10,723 bases of DNA from Treponema sp. (GTDB lineage: Bacteria > Spirochaetota > Spirochaetia > Treponematales > Breznakiellaceae): contig JAISOR010000189.1 in NCBI GenBank assembly GCA_031275535.1, positions 1 through 10,723 on the forward strand. The letters are read 5' to 3'. The stretch's first letter is position 1; each line of letters starts with the position of its first letter. Shown in pieces: positions 6,286 through 10,723 of the stretch. The translations under genes and the position numbers were made by a program. The notes below the pieces were generated by a model that worked only from the letters and a program-made list of their open reading frames with translations, did no database searches and was not told the origin of the DNA.

Positions 6286-7950
6286 TCATTCTCTGCCCTG
6301 CCGGTATTCCCTGGGGGAGAAGCCGGTGTTTTTTTTGAAGATAAAACTGAAGTAATGGGGATCGTTGAACCCCGTCTCGTAAGCTATGTCGGCGCTCTTC
6401 ATGGTCGTATTGGCAAGCAGCTGTTTCGCCTTTTCAATCCGTATCCGGGTAAGGTATTCGATAAAATTTTCCCCCGTTTCCTGGGCAAAGACCGTACTGA
6501 GGTGGTTGGGGCTTATCCCCACATGGGAGGCCGTCGTATGAAGGGAAATGTCCTGATTCCCGTAGCTGCGCTCTATGTAGGCCTTGGTCTTTAAGATGAC
6601 CGCCTGGTACCTGCCACCGGTCCGGGATTCCCGGAATTCGATAACCGCGTTGAAGAGGGAACGGATCTTCTCGTAAAAAATCTCCCGGGAGTTGATGATC
6701 TCCCTGATTTCATAGGGGTTGAGGCTGAAGGGGATGATCTGTTTGATGTCTCCCCCCAGTTCTTCAATGATCTTGGATGCCGCCACGATGATGTCTCCCA
6801 AAAGATAGTATTCAAGCATCAGGCTGTCCCGGGGGCTGTCTTCCAGCAGTTTTGTATAGTCCCGGACTATGGAATCCACGTCCCGCTTTGCGGCATATTT
6901 CAGCCGGGCCAGAAGGGGGTCCCCGTCGATGTTGAGGATGCCCGTCCGGTCAAAGCCCTCCCCGGCGGACAGGTTCCGGTCGTCGGCGATCTGGGCAAGC
7001 CCCAGGGCCGTCTGGCGGTCGATGATCAGCCGGGCATTGTAGAAGGACCGATTGATTTCTCCCAGCCGTTCCACCGCCGGGCCTATGCCTACGGCAACCT
7101 GGTACTCCGTATCGCGTTCCACCGCATACTTGATCGCCTGGGCAATGGAGTATACCGATTCTTCGATTGATTCGTGTGATTCGTGGGCGTCAACGGCTTT
7201 ATGGGAATCCGCCGTTTCGCGGGCCTCCCCCTCCTGGGCCGTCCCCTTGATCAGCATGACGTACTTGTCTTCATCTTCCTGGAAGAGGATAACATTGGGG
7301 TACTTTTCCGTTATGGATTTAAGGATCATCTTTACCGGCAGCAGCCGCGGTTCCTGCCGGTTTTGTTTTGCTCCCGGGGGCGGCAGGATGCCGATAAGCG
7401 CCGCAATGTAGGAACGGGCTATCAGATCGAGCCCCCGTTCCCGGGCCTGTTCCGCGATCCCGGCGGCGGGGACAAGGCCGTTGACCAAATCCCGGAGCCA
7501 CCGTTCCCGCAGCACATCCTCATGGGACTGGACCTGTTTTTTAAGGTGTTCAATGCTGAGGAGTTTTTCCTTTTCCTCGTCGATCCGGGCGGCGATCTTG
7601 TCCAGGGCTTCAAGCATATCCTGGGAGGATACGGGCTTTAAGAGGTATTCCTCCACCCCGATGGAAATGGCCTTCCGGGCATATTCAAATTCATCATGGC
7701 CGGAGAGGATGATTATTTTTATCCAGGGGAGGCTCTTCTTTACGATCCGGGAGAGGGCAAGGCCGTCCATGAAGGGCATCTTTATGTCGGTGATGAGGAT
7801 ATCGGGCTTTATGTCCTTGATGCTGGCAAGGGCCATTTCGCCGTCCGGGGCCTCCCCCGCCAGGGTATAGGCGGTTTTGTCCCAGGGGATATTGTTCCGT
7901 ATCCCCTCCCGGACGACGATTTCATCTTCCACCAGAAATACCTTATACAC
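6286..7950 (-). CDS. Response regulator, REC plus AraC-type HTH (YesN-like)
   Basis: This 554-residue cytoplasmic response regulator has an N-terminal receiver domain (1-125): acidic Glu8/Asp9/Glu10, phospho-acceptor Asp55 in ITDIKMP, Ser83 in ILSGHDEFEYA, and Lys105 in YLLKPV. The middle (about 130-440) contains a helical linker and a degenerate GGDEF-like stretch (VAVGIGPAVERLGEINRSF at about 285), common in YesN proteins. The C-terminus (about 455-551) is a double AraC-type HTH: ISLHTTASHVGISPNHLSTV and ADIAYETGFNDPHYFSFIFK, ending GFSPREYR. It should activate or repress sugar-related genes when phosphorylated by the adjacent kinase. The start is GTG at 7950, with GGAGG nine bases upstream; it overlaps the kinase stop by 8 bases (GTGTATAA), indicating translational coupling. 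Residues 236-264 are a His/Glu/Ala-rich insertion. Confidence 0.92.
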   Translation of the reverse strand: MYKVFLVEDEIVVREGIRNNIPWDKTAYTLAGEAPDGEMALASIKDIKPDILITDIKMPFMDGLALSRIVKKSLPWIKIIILSGHDEFEYARKAISIGVEEYLLKPVSSQDMLEALDKIAARIDEEKEKLLSIEHLKKQVQSHEDVLRERWLRDLVNGLVPAAGIAEQARERGLDLIARSYIAALIGILPPPGAKQNRQEPRLLPVKMILKSITEKYPNVILFQEDEDKYVMLIKGTAQEGEARETADSHKAVDAHESHESIEESVYSIAQAIKYAVERDTEYQVAVGIGPAVERLGEINRSFYNARLIIDRQTALGLAQIADDRNLSAGEGFDRTGILNIDGDPLLARLKYAAKRDVDSIVRDYTKLLEDSPRDSLMLEYYLLGDIIVAASKIIEELGGDIKQIIPFSLNPYEIREIINSREIFYEKIRSLFNAVIEFRESRTGGRYQAVILKTKAYIERSYGNQDISLHTTASHVGISPNHLSTVFAQETGENFIEYLTRIRIEKAKQLLANTTMKSADIAYETGFNDPHYFSFIFKKNTGFSPREYRQGRE

Positions 7951-9412
7951 CCTGGTAGGCCTCCGGAACTTTCAAACTTACCCTGGTTCCTTCCCGGTAG
8001 ACGCTTTCTATTTCCAGGAGATCCGTCCGGTTATAGTACAGTTCCAGCCGCTTGTTTACATTGTAGAGGCCGTAGATGGCGTTTAACCCGTCCGGGGCGG
8101 GGTCCGCGAGCTGTTTTTTGATGTTTTCCAGCTGTTCGCCGGTCATGCCTATGCCGTTGTCCTCGATGCTGAACCGGAGCCAGGGCTCTTCCCGCCAGCC
8201 CCGGACCCTGATGGTTCCCCGGCTCCGCTTGTTCTTTATGCCGTGGTAGAGGGCGTTTTCCACCAGGGGCTGGAGCAGCAGTTTGAGGATCATGCGGTCC
8301 CCCATCTCCTGTTCGTATTCGATGGAGTAATCCAGAATATCCCGGTAACGGATCTTCTGGATGGTCAGGTAGCTTTCGACATGCTTGAATTCATCGTGGA
8401 CGTGGAGCCATTCGCTTCCCCGGTTAAGGGAGATGCGGAAAAAATTCGACAGGGCCCGGGTTATGGAGACAACCTCTTCGTACTGGTTTCCCTCGGCAAG
8501 CCAGATGGTGGAATCCAGGGTATTGTACAAAAAGTGGGGGCTTATCTGGGCCTGGAGGGCCTTCATCTCGGACATCTGCCGGTTCTGCTGTTCCCGGATA
8601 TTGTCCTCCAGGAGGGCCTTGATCTTTCCCGCCATGGCATTGAGGTTTTCCGTGAGGGTGTGGAATTCGGTGATCTGGGGAACCTTGGCCTGGGCGCCGA
8701 GATCCCCTTCGGCGATCCGGCTTGAGAGGGATACCAGGGCCCCGATGGACCGGTCCACATTGGAGGCCACTGATATCTGCACCAGTACCGAAAAGATCGT
8801 AACAAAGACCATGATCCCCAGCTCTATGCCGCCTATGATAAAGGTCCGCCGTTTTATCTCCTCGTTGGCGGCGGCGGCGGATTCAATTTCAAGGACGATG
8901 AAATCCTGTAGAATTTCCGAGACCAGCAGGGACACCCCCCGGATTTCGTCCAGGATACGCTCGTTTTCCACCACCGGGAAGGAGGCCTCCATCTGGCTGC
9001 CCAGGCGGTCCACATAACGGGTCAGGGTATTCATGGCCCGGCCGGCCACCTCCAAAAGCTGCCGGTTTTCCGCCGCGGTGGTGGACATAATGTCGTTTAT
9101 GCTGGCGTTGACGGCGCCGATGATCTCGTACTGCCTCCCCTCGCCGAAGGATTTATTCCCCGCCACAATATCCCACAGCTCGTTGCTGATGTCGGTTTTT
9201 ACGATCTGGTTCAGGCGGTTGGTTTTGCTGACATTGCTTATCAGCCGGTCATAGCTGACGGTGTTGAACAGGGAAATGACGAGGCTTACAAAAAGCGGGA
9301 TCAGCATGAGGCTGATGATGACGATGTGGGATGTTTTGATGGTCCGCTTGACGCTGGGGTTGATAAAAAAGGCCCCCGCCCGGCCGAGCAGGGGGCTGTA
9401 CCACGCCGCCAT
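7943..9412 (-). CDS. Sensor histidine kinase, LytS/YesM type
   Basis: This 489-residue membrane kinase has TM1 at about 29-50, an extracytoplasmic helical domain of about 140 residues (51-189), TM2 at about 191-215, a HAMP linker (216-268), and a His_kinase (PF06580-type) domain with phospho-acceptor His293 in ISPHFLYNT. The HATPase domain carries the N box PLVENALYHG (Asn386), G1 DNGIGM at 418-423 and GLYNVNKRL at 448-456. All key elements for autophosphorylation are present. It should phosphorylate Asp55 of the neighbouring regulator. I chose the ATG at 9412-9410 because it forms TGATG with the stop of the binding-protein gene; the frame is open further upstream, but that stretch is only the antisense-free shadow of the preceding gene and carries no domain. 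The extracytoplasmic domain resembles no classical sugar-binding fold that I can recognise, which fits sensing through the lipoprotein partner. Confidence 0.92.
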   Translation of the reverse strand: MAAWYSPLLGRAGAFFINPSVKRTIKTSHIVIISLMLIPLFVSLVISLFNTVSYDRLISNVSKTNRLNQIVKTDISNELWDIVAGNKSFGEGRQYEIIGAVNASINDIMSTTAAENRQLLEVAGRAMNTLTRYVDRLGSQMEASFPVVENERILDEIRGVSLLVSEILQDFIVLEIESAAAANEEIKRRTFIIGGIELGIMVFVTIFSVLVQISVASNVDRSIGALVSLSSRIAEGDLGAQAKVPQITEFHTLTENLNAMAGKIKALLEDNIREQQNRQMSEMKALQAQISPHFLYNTLDSTIWLAEGNQYEEVVSITRALSNFFRISLNRGSEWLHVHDEFKHVESYLTIQKIRYRDILDYSIEYEQEMGDRMILKLLLQPLVENALYHGIKNKRSRGTIRVRGWREEPWLRFSIEDNGIGMTGEQLENIKKQLADPAPDGLNAIYGLYNVNKRLELYYNRTDLLEIESVYREGTRVSLKVPEAYQGV

Positions 9413-10416
9413 CAGTAGCCCCGGGGCGCCAGGGCGGACAGATCCTCTCCCTCGTGGAACACTTCTTCGTCTACATAGAGGAGCCGCGAAATCGGCTCGC
9501 CCCGGGCAAGCTGCCTGGCAAGGCGCATGATGTCGGGGCCCTGTTTGGGATTGCACTCGACGACGCAGTTTACCTCTCCCCGGATCAGCGCGTCGATGGC
9601 CGCCTGTTCGGCGTCGATGGTTACAATCACGATGTCCGTACCGGGGTTGAGCCCCTTCTCCCTGATGGCGTCCAGGGCGCCCAGGGTCATGCCGTCGTTG
9701 TGGGAAAAGATGACGTCGATCTCCGGCTGGGTCCTCAGGATGGCCCGCATGAGCTCGTAGCCCTTGGACCGCAAAAAATCCCCGGACTCGCTGTAGACAA
9801 TTTGAAACCGGGGGTACGGCTCCAGGGTCTCCCTGAAGCCCTGGGCGCGGCCGGTGGCCGGGGAAGAGCCGACGGTGCCGCTTAACTCTACGATCCTGAT
9901 GGGAGCCGCCGAGGCGGGGCGGCCCCTGAATTTTTTAACCAGAAATTTGGCCGCCTCCCGGCCTTCCCAGAGGCTGTCGGTTCCGATAAACCCCGCATAG
10001 AGGCTTTCGTCCTGGATGTTGATCTTGCGGTCCGTAACCAGCACCGGTATCCCCGCGTCCTTTGCCTCCTGCAGCACATTGTCCCAGCCGTCGGCGATGA
10101 TGGGGACAAAGGCTATGACATCCACCTGGTAGGCGATAAAGGAACGGATCGCCCTAATCTGGTTTTCCTGTTTCTGCTCCGCATTGGAAAACAGCAGCTG
10201 TATCCCCGCCTCGGCGGCGGCCTCCTGAACGGAACGGGTATTGCAGTTCCTCCAGGCGCTTTCCGCCCCGATCTGGGAGAATCCCAGGATAATGCCCTGG
10301 TCTTCCGCCTCCGGGGAAACCTCCTCCGTTTTCCGGCATGCCGGTAACATCAGTAACATACAGAGGACCGGTAAAAAAAGGAAAATTATCGTCTTACAGG
10401 GAGAAACCGTATTCAT
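9412..10416 (-). CDS. YtfQ-like periplasmic sugar-binding lipoprotein
   Basis: This 334-residue periplasmic binding protein is of the LacI/ribose-binding type (Peripla_BP_4). Residues 1-27 form a lipoprotein signal with a hydrophobic core and the lipobox LPAC (Cys27). The mature part closely follows E. coli YtfQ, the galactofuranose-binding protein: GFSQIGAESAWR (45-56), QKQENQIRAIRSF (81-93), ELSGTVGSSPATGR (177-190), SESGDFLRSKG (209-219), SHNDGMTLGA (238-247) and VECNPKQGP (286-294). The ligand is probably furanose galactose or a related sugar. The ATG at 10416 has GAGGCGG upstream and directly precedes the signal peptide. An in-frame ATG at 10455 falls inside the -10 box of the promoter, so upstream starts are rejected. 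It is the first gene of an operon with a kinase and regulator and without transporter genes. I infer that it is the sensing component; some transport role elsewhere is not excluded. Confidence 0.88.
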   Translation of the reverse strand: MNTVSPCKTIIFLFLPVLCMLLMLPACRKTEEVSPEAEDQGIILGFSQIGAESAWRNCNTRSVQEAAAEAGIQLLFSNAEQKQENQIRAIRSFIAYQVDVIAFVPIIADGWDNVLQEAKDAGIPVLVTDRKINIQDESLYAGFIGTDSLWEGREAAKFLVKKFRGRPASAAPIRIVELSGTVGSSPATGRAQGFRETLEPYPRFQIVYSESGDFLRSKGYELMRAILRTQPEIDVIFSHNDGMTLGALDAIREKGLNPGTDIVIVTIDAEQAAIDALIRGEVNCVVECNPKQGPDIMRLARQLARGEPISRLLYVDEEVFHEGEDLSALAPRGY

Positions 10417-10450
10417 ACACAGGCCGCCTCTGCCCCGGAACTTTGAGACC

Positions 10451-10479
10451 AGCATATCCCGGCGGGTGTATTTTGTCAA
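10451..10479 (-). promoter_or_regulatory. Sigma70-like promoter of the binding-protein/kinase/regulator operon
   Basis: On the minus strand, a perfect TTGACA (10479-10474), a 17-bp spacer and TATGCT (10456-10451) lie upstream of the ATG at 10416. The -10 matches TATAAT at 4 of 6. Transcription would begin near 10443-10445, giving a leader of about 28 bases. Confidence 0.65.
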
Positions 10480-10565
10480 ATAGACGCCGCCGGTGTTTTC
10501 CGGCCGCAGCCTTTGGGCCGGCTTTAGGCGCTTACCAGCGGGTCCGGTCTTTACCGGGGAAGAGG
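10480..10565. other. Upstream region with short GC-rich dyads
   Basis: Two small dyads are visible: CCGGCC (10500-10505) with GGCCGG (10516-10521), and CCGGT (10544-10548) with ACCGG (10553-10557). They lie directly upstream of the -35 box of the operon, so they could be operator sites. They could equally be random GC-rich pairings. No gene is visible here. Confidence 0.25.
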
Positions 10566-10723
10566 GGCGGTTATACGCATTACGTCTATATGCGGGCGGG
10601 TGGCGATATATACGCAATACATATATACGCTGGGCGGGCAGATGTAACACGCATTCGCTTTACTTCCGGGATGGAGGCGATTATACGAACTGCGTATATA
10701 TACCGGGAAAGGGCCGATTAGAC
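10566..10723. repeat. Degenerate palindromic repeat array, right copy (inverted)
   Basis: Three modules lie at about 10566-10593, 10602-10630 and 10676-10704. Read on the minus strand, they match the left-hand modules (GCATATAGACG..., GCGTATATATCGCC). The non-module block 10642-10658 read on the minus strand matches 101-117 at 15 of 17 bases around GTGTTACAT. The window ends in GTCTAA on the minus strand, which matches 74-79. The right copy has about 37 bp containing one extra module between the GTCTAA and GTGTTACAT blocks. It also has a perfect small dyad, TATACG/CGTATA, near 10682-10698. Confidence 0.75.

Noticed and set aside
9412..9556. N-terminal extension of the histidine kinase to 9556
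   Set aside because: The extra 48 residues overlap the binding-protein gene, have no domain, and the TGATG junction gives a better start.

Overview
The window is typical bacterial DNA: dense, GC-rich genes with short gaps, Shine-Dalgarno sequences and sigma70-like promoters. The mix of genes suggests a spirochete, most likely a higher-GC treponeme of the termite-gut type. The pointers are a cyclic-nucleotide-domain/TPR fusion beside a CRP-like protein, a sugar-binding lipoprotein with a relaxed lipobox, and a YesM/YesN-type two-component pair. This placement is inference from gene content and style; no rRNA or other marker gene is present.

Layout. Bases 1-195 hold degenerate palindromic repeats of about 26-31 bp, and diverged copies occur in inverted orientation at 10566-10723, so the gene block is flanked by the same repeat family. 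Bases 196-616 are mostly non-coding. They include two tandem perfect hairpins (387-438), a third hairpin (472-486), a plausible promoter (493-521) and a candidate short ORF with a strong ribosome binding site (541-810) that overlaps the next gene out of frame. Then come comM (617-2248, +), encoding a Mg-chelatase-like AAA+ protein, and a convergent PHP-domain phosphoesterase gene (2266-3150, -).

A divergent intergenic region with a good promoter (3272-3300) drives a tight plus-strand operon. Its genes encode a metal-dependent amidohydrolase of the cytosine/adenosine deaminase type (3329-4558), a protein with a degenerate cyclic-nucleotide-binding-like domain plus TPR repeats (4570-5583), and a CRP/FNR-like regulator with an intact phosphate-binding cassette (5585-6226).

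Convergent to it is a minus-strand operon, read from right to left. It encodes a YtfQ-like (galactofuranose-binding-type) lipoprotein (10416-9412), a LytS/YesM-type histidine kinase (9412-7943) and a YesN-type REC/AraC response regulator (7950-6286). Stop and start codons overlap at both junctions, and a good promoter lies at 10451-10479. No permease or ATPase gene lies in the operon, so the binding protein probably serves as the ligand-sensing part of a three-component sugar-sensing system rather than only as a transporter subunit.

The least ordinary items are the flanking inverted repeat arrays, the double-hairpin element, the promoter/SD-equipped small ORF over the comM start, and the amidohydrolase/degenerate CNMP-TPR/CRP operon.
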